Shown: piece after piece, positions 14,378 to 25,741 of the stretch
Layout of the letters: every line of letters begins with the position of its first letter
How positions within the stretch are numbered: position 1 is the first letter of the stretch
Source: Trichoplax sp. H2
Lineage: Eukaryota > Placozoa > Uniplacotomia > Trichoplacea
Assembly: GCA_003344405.1 (NCBI GenBank)
Contig: NOWV01000008.1
Location: 744,001-808,000, forward strand
Direction of reading: 5' to 3'
Length of the DNA stretch: 64,000 nucleotides
Notes under the pieces: model-generated
Databases searched by the model: none
What the model was told of the DNA's origin: nothing
What the model saw: only the letters and a program-made list of their open reading frames with translations
Position numbers and translations under genes: made by a program

Positions 14378-15036
14378 CTAGTGGTGTCAAAGATACCATA
14401 TTTAGACATTAGAATAGTCGAATGCTATTAGCGAGAAATTTTAGAGAGGATAGCCTTAACCTTAACCTTTTAAGTCCTTTACCATGGCAATTATACGTGA
14501 CCAGAGCTAAATTTTGGCATAGTAAACTTGATCGTCAGCATGTTAATTAATGCAATATTAGGGATAGGGATTGATCGCGGATTTTCACGATGTTTAAAGT
14601 AAGATCTGAATAAAGTGAGCTACCGTTTGACGCAGGAATAAAACAAGTTACACACTGGTTTACAGCTATACAACGATATTAATGGAGAATGTAAGGTGCC
14701 TCGGTTTAGCAAGAAGTTCAGTCTGAGATCTAACTGTATCTAAATTTCATTGTCAATGTGCCTACCGTAGCATGCAATAACAAATTAAGTCATACATCGC
14801 TTTCACCTTTTAGATCTTAGTGGCATCAAAGATACTACATTTAGGGGCTAAAATAGTCGAATTCTATTAGTGATAAATTTTAAAGAAGACAGATGTAACC
14901 TTAATGGAGAATATAAAATACTCGTTTTAGGAAGAAGTTCAGTCTGAAATCTAGATGTATCTCGATTTCCTTGTCAAAGTGGCTACTGGATTGTGCAACA
15001 GTAAAATTATGTCATAAACTGTTTTTATCTACTAAT
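14378..15036. repeat. degenerate tandem duplication
   Basis: The segment at about 14380-14456 (around 'gtcaaagataccatattta') recurs at about 14813-14895. The segment at about 14680-14812 (around 'aagaagttcagtctgagatc') recurs at about 14903-15035. The order is conserved with many substitutions and small indels, so this is an old tandem duplication of non-coding DNA. Confidence 0.7.
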
Positions 15037-15287
15037 ATTGAAAACTAGGTGATTGCGTGACTGTAGTAGGGATAGAAATGATCCTTGTTACAAATTGCAT
15101 TAGCTGATAGTATGCAAATTACTACTTCATAATCGCAACACAAACATTCTACAGTATTCATTCTATCAAGTGTTTTCTATTATCATCGATCGTCATTGGC
15201 ATGATCAAGGTTGCACTCTATCCAATTACTTTGACTTTCTTGATTTTCAACGCAATACTAGGTGGAAGTGGATTTCTCTATCCATAA

Positions 15288-15322
15288 AAGAGTGAAATTT
15301 TTTATAGGTCAATTTCACTCTT
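15288..15322. other. perfect 12-bp inverted repeat (hairpin)
   Basis: AAGAGTGAAATT at 15288-15299 is followed after 11 bases by its exact reverse complement at 15311-15322. It could fold as a stem-loop in RNA from either strand. It is too short for a canonical pre-miRNA. Confidence 0.6.
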
Positions 15323-15389
15323 GATTTAAAGTAATTCATTCTGTCATATTAACGTACAGTCTGCTAAAAATGATATCAAAATTTTTAGA

Positions 15390-15920
15390 TGATTGCCATT
15401 TCCAATAAGTAGCGAAAAGAAAACTCTAGCTATTGTCAAGTATTGTACGAATTGAATGTAGCGTGGAAATAAATTTTATTCTTCCTTTTTACTAGTGAGA
15501 TACCTATAGTAATTAAAATGGTTGTATAATATTTGCTATCGAGATGAAGATTAATGCTACAGCAATGATTAATAGGATGCACTATTGTCTCTACACTAGT
15601 AAATCCTACCAATAATACATGGAAAGCTACCATAGTTGACATCGTTAGCTAAGAAATGATTGCCATATCGAATGAGTAGGGAAAAGAAACTCTGATTATT
15701 ATGAGGTATTGCATGAATTTAATATACCGTAGAAGTAAAACTTTTATTGTTCCTTTTTATTAGTAAAATACCTATAGCGATTAAAATGATTATATAATAT
15801 TTACAATCAAGATGGAGGTTATTAATACTACTAGAGTAGCTAATAGAATGTAATATTGTCTCAATGCCAGTAAACCTTACCAATACTACATGGAAAGCTA
15901 GTTAGCATCGTTAGCTAAGT
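15390..15920. repeat. tandem duplication, two units of about 265 bp
   Basis: Unit 1 is about 15390-15651 and unit 2 about 15656-15919. Both start near 'gattgccat' and end near 'catcgttagctaag'. Divergence is moderate, with substitutions and a few small indels. Both contain the same minus-strand reading frame described under the ORF at 15436-15642. Confidence 0.85.
15436..15642 (-). CDS. hypothetical small protein with possible membrane helix
   Basis: Minus-strand ORF of 68 residues from ATG at 15642; family not recognised. It contains a hydrophobic stretch Y-Y-T-T-I-L-I-T-I-G-I-S-L followed by V-K-R-K, like a transmembrane helix with a stop-transfer signal. The neighbouring duplicate (about 15700-15910) keeps the same frame through the shared region (AFHV-LV-FT--ET, NLHLD-KYY, LI-IGI-L-KR) with one extra codon, which hints at past coding. 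The duplicate has lost a few bases near its start, so its ATG is out of frame. It could be an exon of an unseen gene, a decayed gene, or chance. Confidence 0.2.
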   Translation of the reverse strand: MSTMVAFHVLLVGFTSVETIVHPINHCCSINLHLDSKYYTTILITIGISLVKRKNKIYFHATFNSYNT

Positions 15921-17358
15921 TCTGTTCAATACGATTTACTTGTCCTATTGCTTAATTTTAGTATTCATACAAGTTTTCATGACTGTTTGAATCTGCCAGT
16001 AGTCTATGACAATTGTATTCGACAATGAATGAATTGCTTTGGAAGTTTTAATCATAAAAAAAATTAATTATGACATGGTTAACCAGAATAATCCTAGAAA
16101 TTGATAAGCTATTAAATCTATTGACAAATAGCTATCATTGTTATACTTTATATTCAATGGCTTCTAATAATGACTTTGAATTATTGACAGCTCAGTATTT
16201 CGTCTTCAATGACTTGATATAAATGATTATTGGAATCCAATCAGTTCAATCTGTTATTGCTTCCTATTTGGCTGGCGACATGGTAACGTCTAATGATATA
16301 GATAATTTGTTTTTTCTGTAAATAATTTGCGCCTGATTACATATGGAAAGATGGATAATTGACATTAGAAGAGCTTATGTAATTTAGTTGTAGTCACTTA
16401 CGATATACTGTATAATTCTACAATCATTCGACATTGAACGGTAGGAAAGTAAACTAGATAAATTGAAGGCGGGCTGTAAAATGGCTTAGCCTGTTGTTTA
16501 TTATGCACTAGAATATCGTCAACACGGTTTAATTATCCTTGTAAAATCTAGCAGTGTCGCTTTCATTTCTGAAGGTCATTGCCGTTAAATTAAATAGCGA
16601 ATAGGATTATAGACCACTCGAAGCATGCCTTATAAATGTATTGATAATAAATGGAAGGTACAGCCTGTATTCTCGCCTTGATAATTAATTTGATAGCAAG
16701 ATCACACCAGCTGTTACGCTTATTCTGTATTAATCATGCATAGAAATTTTGAGCTATTATAAAATTACTTTAGCGATACCAAAAAAATACATGATTATCA
16801 ATCTATTTGTCTGCTATTCCAATCATGGAAGTCCTATTAATAGAAACTTTTAGCTCAGTCAATAAACTAGATTCTAATATCAAATCAGAAAAAAATATCA
16901 GGAGAGGAAATGATAGCAAATAAGATTTAATTTAATAAAAGTATTAAAAAGGATAGGTGAGATTCATAAATAAAGAAAAGGTAGCTAGAATTTTTAATTG
17001 AAAACCTTTGTTAATATTTGTATTTTAGTATTTCCCTGTGGTAAGACTGTTTTATTTAGTCTGCTTATAATGTGACAGTAGATCGGTGTAAAAGATGGAA
17101 GAAGTAGCTATACTATAAAGGGAATTACAGTTGAAATAATGTAATAAAATTTTGTACAGCACCACCTGATATAGATTAAGTAAGATCAATCGTTTGAACT
17201 ATTACTGATTGGATTATGTTTAAAGTATGATCGAACATACTGTAAATCTTAGGTCAATTGTTAATATTGCTCTAACGATGTAGTTCTACTATATAGACAT
17301 GCTTTATCTTCGGTAAAATTACTTTTTGTCGCTTATGTGTCGGCTTTGCAACTTAAAA
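15921..17358. other. AT-rich intergenic DNA
   Basis: No gene, RNA gene or clear repeat was recognised in this stretch. Confidence 0.5.
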
Positions 17359-17364
17359 ATTTCA

Positions 17365-17530
17365 CTAGATGATGTTCTAGTTTCTTATCGATAACGGATA
17401 GCTTAAAATGATAAGATTCAGGAATACTATAGAAGTATTTAAAATTTTTGCAAACCTTCTTAATCCTTTCACTACCTATAAATCGTCACATGTATGCGGA
17501 TAATTTTGTTGCAGTGCCCATCTTGGCTTT
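17365..17530 (-). pseudogene. decayed duplicate of the small ORF at 17590-17802
   Basis: The minus-strand reading aligns without indels over about 126 bases to the C-terminal part of the neighbouring ORF (shared IGS, NF, PES-HF, LSV-DK). One Gly codon (GGA) has become TGA and the original stop has shifted. The homology stops before the hydrophobic N-terminal part, so only the 3' portion was duplicated. Confidence 0.3.
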
Positions 17531-17589
17531 AATTAATTACAGGAATAATTTTAAACTTGGTTGGCTGAATTGGACTTATAGACGATGTT

Positions 17590-17802
17590 CTAGCTCTTAT
17601 CGAAAACAGATAGATTAAAATGATGAGATTCAGGATTATTACAGCAGTTGTCAAAATTGTTGTAAGTATTCTTAGTTATTCCACTACCTATAGCTTGTCC
17701 TATGTTTGCGAATAATTCTGCCGGAATATCTGTCTTAGCAAAATAGCACTTAAGTGAAAACAAGAAGATAATGAAGTCAATACAGTATCGTTTGTAGATC
17801 AT
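17590..17802 (-). CDS. hypothetical small secreted protein
   Basis: Minus-strand ORF of 70 residues from ATG at 17802; family not recognised. The N-terminus (M-I-Y-K-R, then a hydrophobic run to about residue 22, then F-A-K-T) looks like a signal peptide with cleavage near residues 22-24. The mature part would be about 47 residues with one adjacent Cys pair and a Gly/Ile-rich stretch (IGQAIGSGI). No introns were detected. A degenerate partial copy lies about 218 bases away. The ORF may be chance in AT-rich DNA. Confidence 0.3.
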   Translation of the reverse strand: MIYKRYCIDFIIFLFSLKCYFAKTDIPAELFANIGQAIGSGITKNTYNNFDNCCNNPESHHFNLSVFDKS

Positions 17803-20800
17803 TTATTTCGATACAGTTACTTAGCCTACGCCATTTGTATTATCCTATTTTCTTCATTTACAGAATTTATGATCATGTCGAGAATTCTAAATCTGAGCAG
17901 GTGAAATTTCTACTTTCAAATTCCTTTTACTTTATTCAATCGCTCTGTATGCCAATTATTTTACGCTATTTTTCCTTTGATGTATTGCAAGCCTGATTTT
18001 TCTTGATACCTTTATTAAATTGTAGTCACTTAGTGCATTTAATTTTACGACATGCAAATCCATGTTCTAGCCGCTCCTGAATGAAGATATACTTCATTCA
18101 ATGAGGTATAAAGTGCTTTTTTTATATCAATTCAACCCGTTATAGTTAGTAATAAAAAGTAATAAAGTATTACTATAATCGATATCAACATTTCATTTAT
18201 CTCAGTCTAGATGATGCAAAGTAGAAAATGCTAGCCTTAACCACCCGCATGCAATTGAAGATAGCTCTGCTATCAACTAATTATTACCACTAATTGGTAG
18301 GACTAAACAATCGGTAATGATAATTGTAACTGATGAATTACCAAGAGAACGATAATAATTAAAGATTGATTTTATTTCTTTTAAAACAAATTTTTTACAT
18401 TTCATTAATTAATAATCACTAGGCCAGTGTTACCTCTTGTGCTGTATTTTTAGCAGTTTATTGATCTGAAATAAAAGACCAGCTGTACATAACCTAGGCT
18501 TTAATAATATGAACTAGCTAGCAATATCCGAATGAATTTTTGAATGGAGCTATTACTTTGTATTAAGTAGTATGAAAGCACTGTAGTGCACGAGTGAGTA
18601 CCGATTTATTGCCTAAGCTTATACGCTCGTATATCAGCTAATTCGTTGTAGTCATCCGGAGTTCTTGACTAGATCTTGTTGTAGGTACTCCATATTACAG
18701 TTTAAGATTTCATTATAAATAAAGTTTAGTTTAATTTGGTTTTATCAATCCAGTTAGTTAGATTATTATGGATCTCAGCAAATTGATTTTATGACAATCG
18801 GTAATTATGAACACTTTGATGCAATGAGAATATGACGTGGTAACAGTTTAAAACTTGCACCATGTTGGTTAATCAATTTATTCATAAATAGAGATGAGAG
18901 ATCTTATCTTTTCGCATTCCATCACACCTATTCAAATTATATGTCGCCACCGATACTAGTCAAGACTAGACATAGTTGTGAAGAAATAAAACCGATCTAG
19001 CTGCCACATTGATTAATTAGTATAAATGGCTTGTGAAATTACTTTTATGGCTACTGGTGATATTATTATGCTATATTCAATAGATTATACGGCGTATAGT
19101 TTGTGCTTACACAGGAATTTGACATGTGATCGCATTGGCAAAATTATTCTATATCCTGCTTCTGCATTAGCTTAATTGTTAGCAATGCTATTGAATAGTA
19201 TGTTTGAGATATTTTATATTCTCCTACAATCACATTGCCATGGCAGGATTGTAAATAATCTTTGATAAATAAAAGATTTGTCTGCTTTGATACCTTTATA
19301 ATATTTGTATCTATAAATTTTTTATAAGTACATACATGAGATATATCATAGCTAATGTAAAAATTGATATAAACAATGATTTTTTTATGATACTGCATAA
19401 TGGGCTAATATTTTATTCTACATATAGTCTATAATTTAATTAATTTACAAATAACTATATGCATATATGTGTACCGTGTGAATCTTGAAGCAATTAACGA
19501 GGGACTAGAATGATGAATTGGAGTGATATGCACTACAGACTCATGTAATAAAGTTCTCTACAGTTTATTGTTAAAGTAATGAATTTTCAGTGAGTTTTTA
19601 ATTTCCTTTTATACGTTCAATAATTGCAATACTTACGTTTTTTTCTTTGACTTTACCGTTGACAGGGGGAATAAGATAGACAACTGTAACTGATGATATA
19701 TTGAAATATAGCACTATCTTCAATAAATGGTTCATATTGTCAGGGTGTTAGGTCGCTGTGAAATATAAATTTATTGTATTGATTGCTATAGTTTGTTATT
19801 AGGATTACAGACCAGTTCAGCTATTCATTGTAAGTAGAAATAAATATGATTCTGTTAACCTTAGAAATAACTATAACCTTTACGTTATACCGCTATGGTA
19901 AAATGTACTGCAGATATTTCTGTGGTCTACTTGTATCTTAATCAGTAGTGAACTAATTATTGAAATCAGTTCTCCGTGACAAATATATATTTTGCTCAAG
20001 TTTACTGCAGAGACCACACAGACTATCTCCTTAGGCATAAACGGTAAATTTATCGAACTCACTTTATTGCCCGTACACTAAACTTAAATACCATTCCATG
20101 TATTCTTATACAACATTACTCGTGCAAATAATGAAATAACAGTGACATCATCCGAGGTTGATAGTATGTAACTATATCTAAATTAAAGTGTCTACTTTTA
20201 CTACATAGAACTAATTGATAAATAGATTATATCATAAGCATACACTCCAATTACCACCAAAATACGTAGGTATTGATCTCTAAAATGATGCACGATTACA
20301 TAGACTAAACATGGCAAAACGCAAAGGTTTCAGTTATTTCTAACGTAAGCAGGATAATTTATATTTTCTACTTATAAACACTGTAGAGTAATACAAGCTG
20401 GTATATAACCCTATTGACAAGTTATCTATTGTATAAAATCAGTACAATATATTTACAGTACTGTTATATTTTACGATGATCTAATGTAAGCTAATGCATA
20501 ATTGTAGAATAGATCACTGCTTAATTTATCGGTATTAGGTCGTATGCTTATGATTCTACTATATTATATAAGTTTTAATAAGTATTTATGTAGTGCCAGT
20601 AGACTCTAATTTAGATATAGTAATATGCTATTAGTTACGGATGATGTGACTGTTGTTCCATTGTTTGTGCAATTAATGTTGCGTAAGAATATATTAATAA
20701 TATTTAACCTTAATACGTAAATGCAATAAAGGGAGTTCTGTAATTTATCGTATAAGTGTAAGGGTTAGACGGTCTATATTATGTCTGCCGCGAGATGTAA

Positions 20801-21695
20801 GTAAAATAGTTTATTGTTATCATGTAGTATTAATCTTGATATTAAGTTCAAGCGAGATCCGAAATAGCTTTACGTGTATTTTGTGAAAATATATATATCT
20901 AATAAATATTGCGTAAGTTTTATTGAGATGCAGCATTGATCAGACTCCAGCGTGAGATGTTAATTTAAAGCGATGAAAGTAAATTTGATAATGATACATT
21001 GGCATGCTGTTAAACCATAGTAGGACATATGCTACTGTTTGAACTCGTGTTGAACCAATATGAGTACAATATTATTAATTGATGTATAGCGTAGTATTGG
21101 GTTTTCAGAATCATTGTATATAATAACCTTTCATTACAGTCTTTATGATATAGATCGTATATTGACCTGACCGAAGAATAATTTTCACCTTAAAAATGAA
21201 GTTGGCTTTGGGTTGTCAATGGAATAATGTTAGCGATTACGCTATATATTCTAAAAAATTATAATATGAAAACATATCAGTTCAAGCTTACAGCTCTACA
21301 TGTTGATATGTTAACTACAATATCTCTATCATCACGAAGGCGCTCTTGTATTCCTATTGGTTTTGCGGTTGGCAGCAGAGCAGCCTCTAGTGTGGCTATA
21401 TAATAATTTTTGTCTAATGATGTTATCATAAACGACTTAGCTGTTAAGGATTAATTAAAATAACATCGGATTATCGCAAATAAAATTGTAATGATGATAA
21501 CAACAATATGGGAAATGTATTGTATATAGGCGAACCTAAATTGGCCTAAAGCTAGAAATAACCGCTATCGTAATGAAGATGATATTATAAATAAATACAT
21601 TGAACATCAGAAGTAAAAAATATAGCTTAGCATTAGTGATAAAAATTTTGTATTAAGTATTTGATATTAAGATTAGCCTATAAAGATTCAATGCT
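17803..21695. other. AT-rich intergenic DNA
   Basis: No convincing gene. The minus ORFs 19144-19398 and 19880-20062 are AT-biased, lack motifs and have no splice partners, so I left them out. Confidence 0.5.
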
Positions 21696-22372
21696 ATGAA
21701 GCTATGCTAACAAGATATAGCACAGTCGTATGTGAAAAACAATTATAGAAAGTTCAGTCTGCATGTACCGTTGATATATAGTTTATAAGACAGCTGATTG
21801 AAATTAATAAAAAGATTATTGTAATTTTAGATAAGCTAGCTTGGTATTTTTATAGGAAGATAAAGCATTCATAATCGTAGATATAGACTACTGATGGGTT
21901 TAGATGGCCTCAATCTGTAAATAGTATGGTATAAACTTTTGTAGTCGTATAGATTTTGCGTACTTTGAAAATNNNNNNNNNNNNNNNNNNNNATGAAGCT
22001 ATGCTAACAAGATATAGCACAGTCGTATGTGAAAAACAATTATAGAAAATTCAGTCTGCATGTACCGTTGGTATATAGTTTATAAGACAGCAGATTGAAA
22101 TTTAATAAAAAAGATTATTGTAATTTTAGATAAGCTAGCTCGGTATTTTTATAGGAAGATAAAGCATTCATAATCGTAGATATAGACTACTGGTGGGTTT
22201 AGATGGATAAAAAAGATTATTGTAATTTTAGATAAGCTAGCTTGGTATTTTTATAGGAAGATAAAGCATTCATAATCGTAGATATAGACTACTGGTGGGT
22301 TTAGATGGCCTCAATCTGTAAATAGTATGGTATAAACTTTTGTAGTCGTATAGATTTTGCGTACTTTGAAAA
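21696..22372. repeat. duplicated sequence on both sides of an assembly gap
   Basis: Sequence 21696-21972 recurs with few differences starting at 21993, directly after the Ns. The right copy also contains a 102-bp unit twice (22105-22206 and 22207-22308) that occurs once on the left. This pattern fits two overlapping haplotype contigs that were not merged because of a length polymorphism. Confidence 0.85.
21973..21992. other. assembly gap (20 N)
   Basis: Twenty undetermined bases. The flanking duplication suggests the true gap may be negative (overlapping contigs). Confidence 1.
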
Positions 22373-24688
22373 TTGCAGACTTTAGAAATTAATATTCTAT
22401 ACTTAATAATTTAATTGTCATATTATATAGAGACCGTATTTCTTTATATTGATTTAGATAGTGTATACAATCAGATATTAAAAACTTGGAGTAGTTCAAG
22501 TATAGTACTTAAAATTTGAACAGGGATAACCATTTATGTAATATGGAATATTGGTAAAAATGTTTTAAAATTATCGGCATCACTTCATACTTACATATAA
22601 GTACCCTTACTACTCCCGCTATCTCTGTATAGTGACAGGATTTGAAAAATAATTTCCATGTAGCTGATACTATTTCTGAAAATTTTGATATGTTCAATCA
22701 TCGAGATAAAAAAGGGGAGATTTATTGTGGCTATATATCTAAATTAGTAATTTTTTATTCAGTAAATACCAAATATCAAAACTGTTTTGAAAGCTATTCA
22801 AAATTCATGCACCTCTGCCAGCTATATGGTATAGTATTTGCCTATTTCTGATAAGAGATTAAGTGATTTCCTTTTAACCTCTTTCAATTACATTATTAAT
22901 GTTTCTGGTCAAGGAGTACAAATTTATTTGTTGATTCTTCTAAGAATTTTCAGTTTTTATCGGCAAAGATATTCGGTACTATCCATTACGAGTATAATAA
23001 TTTGCTAGCCCCTGGCATTTGCGCTTATGATAATAATTTTATGAAAGCTAAAACATCTTATAATCATGATCGAAATATGGAATTTATTTTATGCTATAAA
23101 ATGAGATATAGGCAAATCTATACTTTGTGTCACGGCTTGAAGTCTATATTTGACGTTCGAAACTTTAAATTTTTCATTTACGCCTGGTCTTTGTAAAATA
23201 GCGGGTTCATGAACAAAGTATGTTGATACTGATAAGCTATGTACTCATACCATTGATATTTAGAGAAAAGTAAATGATTGACTGTCCTGGCTGAACAAAT
23301 AACTTTACCGATGCTAGATATTAAACTAAGTAAATTCCGGTTTAAAATTGTATTTTCATTCTGTCTTATTCTATTCTATCTCAAAAATTGAATATTATGG
23401 TTAACATGTTATCAGCTAGAAAGTAAAGGTAGTAGATAGGACGAAAATATGTATTATTTGTTGTTGTAAGGAACTATATGCTTATAGTGTATTTTTAGAT
23501 TTCAGTAAAGAGCTTCTTCGTAAATAGCAGTGATACTTTAAAATTTTACTTAGTAATCACAGTCTTAATTATATCATGAATGCCATAAACTGAATATTTG
23601 TATTGCTTCACAATTATGGGTGATTTTAAATTAATTCAAAATATAACACTAAAATCAGGGTTTCAGCTTTCAGTGTAACTTTTGCTTTTTCTGCGTAGCT
23701 CTATCTTCACTGCACTTCCATGAAACTACAAATTCAAGAAGAAATGACTCGATTTTAAGCGTATCATGTTTGAATTGATTTTTATTGTGTTAATTCATTA
23801 TTCCCGTTATTTTAAAAATTAATTACCAATTATAGAATTTTCCTTCTTTTCTAGCGATATTTATAATATCACTATTACACTTTAACCGTATACGGATCTA
23901 CTATAAGTATAATTATTTGATCATGAAGACCCTTGTTCAATAAAAGTAATGGGGGAAAAATAATCATAAATATGAATATAGATAGACTTACCAAGATATA
24001 ATATTTAAAGTCTTAATTATTTCTTCCAGCCATTGCCTCTAACTTACAATATTACAAGATATTGATCGATGAAATATTACAGCAATGGAATGGATATGTT
24101 TATTACTGTAAAGCTTTGTTATGCCTTCATGATGTGATTCCAAAGGTACTTGAATCTTGCCAATAGAATTGACATATGGTATATAGCAAGAAATTTATTT
24201 TAATGCCGTTTCTTTGGGCTATTGCTGATTTAAAAATTGGTATACCCATATTCAGATTAACGTTGATTAGAGACTAGTGGATTAAATGTAGATCAATTTG
24301 TTTGTATATAAGTTCTACAATCTTCATATTTTAAAAGTATTATTCGTGAATGGATCAAATTAAATAGCAAGTAGCAGGTTAAATATAGATCAATCCGAGT
24401 ATTCCTTCGTTACATTATTTCTCCACTGAATAATGGTCAATTCTGGTAAAATCTGTCCTGACTGTAAAGTGATTTCTTCCGCATTGATTAGCTAGAGTAC
24501 TTTTCAACTAAATTAATGCTATATCATAAAATGAAAATTCTCGCAATATTTACCCAAAAGTAATGAATTACTTATTTCGTAGTACAAATTATTTTAAAAT
24601 TCAACCAAATTGTCCATCTCTTAAAGAGCGGTAGTTGGGGATTTCTATTAATGTAGAAGTTTCTTTTGGTAGTGCATTGTCAAGAAAA
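22373..24688. other. AT-rich intergenic DNA
   Basis: Two open frames on the + strand (22642-22851 and 23002-23196) begin with TTG rather than ATG and match no family I know. They could be exons or relics, but nothing supports a gene model. Confidence 0.5.
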
Positions 24689-25741
24689 TTATAAATGAGG
24701 TGAATATGGAAAACGCGATTTAGATTTTGAGGAACGTTGAGGAGTAGCGCCTACCGATATTCTCATCACTGTCGCTCTTTGTCTTCGATGATAACGATTT
24801 AGATCATGAACGAATGCTTGGATACTGCCTCGATAGGATTTATTAGTTAAACTATAAATAATTGGATTAGCTGCTGAATTGGTGAAAACTAAGGCTAAGC
24901 CTAGTTTTTCAAATCGATGGTTTTGGCTACTTTTTCCATTGATTAATCCATTTAAAATCATAACAATCGAGGGTAAATTACAGCATAAGAATGTACCAAC
25001 GATAACCATAGTGGTTTTAGTCGTTTTAAATGACATTTTATCTCTTAAATTAAGTCGTCTAATAAGATGAATTCGCCTTCTGTTGCGCGTTGCTTCACGA
25101 TAAATCAAGACATAGGAAATAAAAACTAATAGTAAGCAAATTGATGTCGATGTGTAAGTTATTGCTAAATAGATACCGTTATTGACTTTCAAATTAACGT
25201 CAATCCAGCAGATAAACAAATAATCTACATATTGGTAGGTACCTAATCCAAGATGTTGTAAATTGAATAACGGTACAGCAGACATTAATAAGGACATAAT
25301 CCATGTAGCGGTGATCGCAATAACCGTTCGATTTGTTGTAACATAGTACGGGTATTTTAATGGTTTTAGAACCGATATTAAACGATCTACAGAAATGCAT
25401 ACCACGGTTAAGATAGAAGCCTGTGTACATACATTAGTAATATAGGCGGAAATAGAGCAAAAGGGCTTAAAAAAAATTTGATGACCAAGAAGGATAGAAA
25501 TTGCAAATGGCGGAATAGTAAATGCACCGACAATAAAATCAGACATAGCTAAATTTGTGATAAGATAGTTAGCATTGCTATTGAGAATCTTATAACGATA
25601 GGTTAAAATAAGAACAGCCAAATTACCTATAACAGCTGTAAAGCTAGCTATAACCATTAATACAGTAATAAAGATATCAAGATGATCATTTCGTGGCAAA
25701 GTTTCATTTGACATAGTAGAGCTATTGCGTAATGGTGACAT
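24689..25741 (-). CDS. class A (rhodopsin-like) GPCR, receptor 2 of the local family
   Basis: Single-exon receptor of 350 residues, opposite in orientation to the other three. The N-terminus has glycosylation sites N6 and N12. Landmarks: TM1 GN (39-40), TM2 LAMSD (64-68), Cys95 for the ECL2 disulphide, DRL in place of DRY (119-121), then the loop V-L-K-P-L-K-Y, ECL2 GLGTY (165-169) with C178-W-I-D, TM6 CCNLP (253-257; the toggle Trp of CWxP is replaced by Asn) and TM7 NSAANPIIY (288-296). The third intracellular loop is Arg/Lys-rich. The tail is about 50 residues, basic and Ser-rich. Ligand and G protein are unknown. The intact frame and full motif set indicate a functional receptor. Confidence 0.95.
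   Translation of the reverse strand: MSPLRNSSTMSNETLPRNDHLDIFITVLMVIASFTAVIGNLAVLILTYRYKILNSNANYLITNLAMSDFIVGAFTIPPFAISILLGHQIFFKPFCSISAYITNVCTQASILTVVCISVDRLISVLKPLKYPYYVTTNRTVIAITATWIMSLLMSAVPLFNLQHLGLGTYQYVDYLFICWIDVNLKVNNGIYLAITYTSTSICLLLVFISYVLIYREATRNRRRIHLIRRLNLRDKMSFKTTKTTMVIVGTFLCCNLPSIVMILNGLINGKSSQNHRFEKLGLALVFTNSAANPIIYSLTNKSYRGSIQAFVHDLNRYHRRQRATVMRISVGATPQRSSKSKSRFPYSPHL

Noticed and set aside
22642-23196. Two open frames of 69 and 64 residues
   Set aside because: Both start with TTG, match no family, and have no supporting splice structure.
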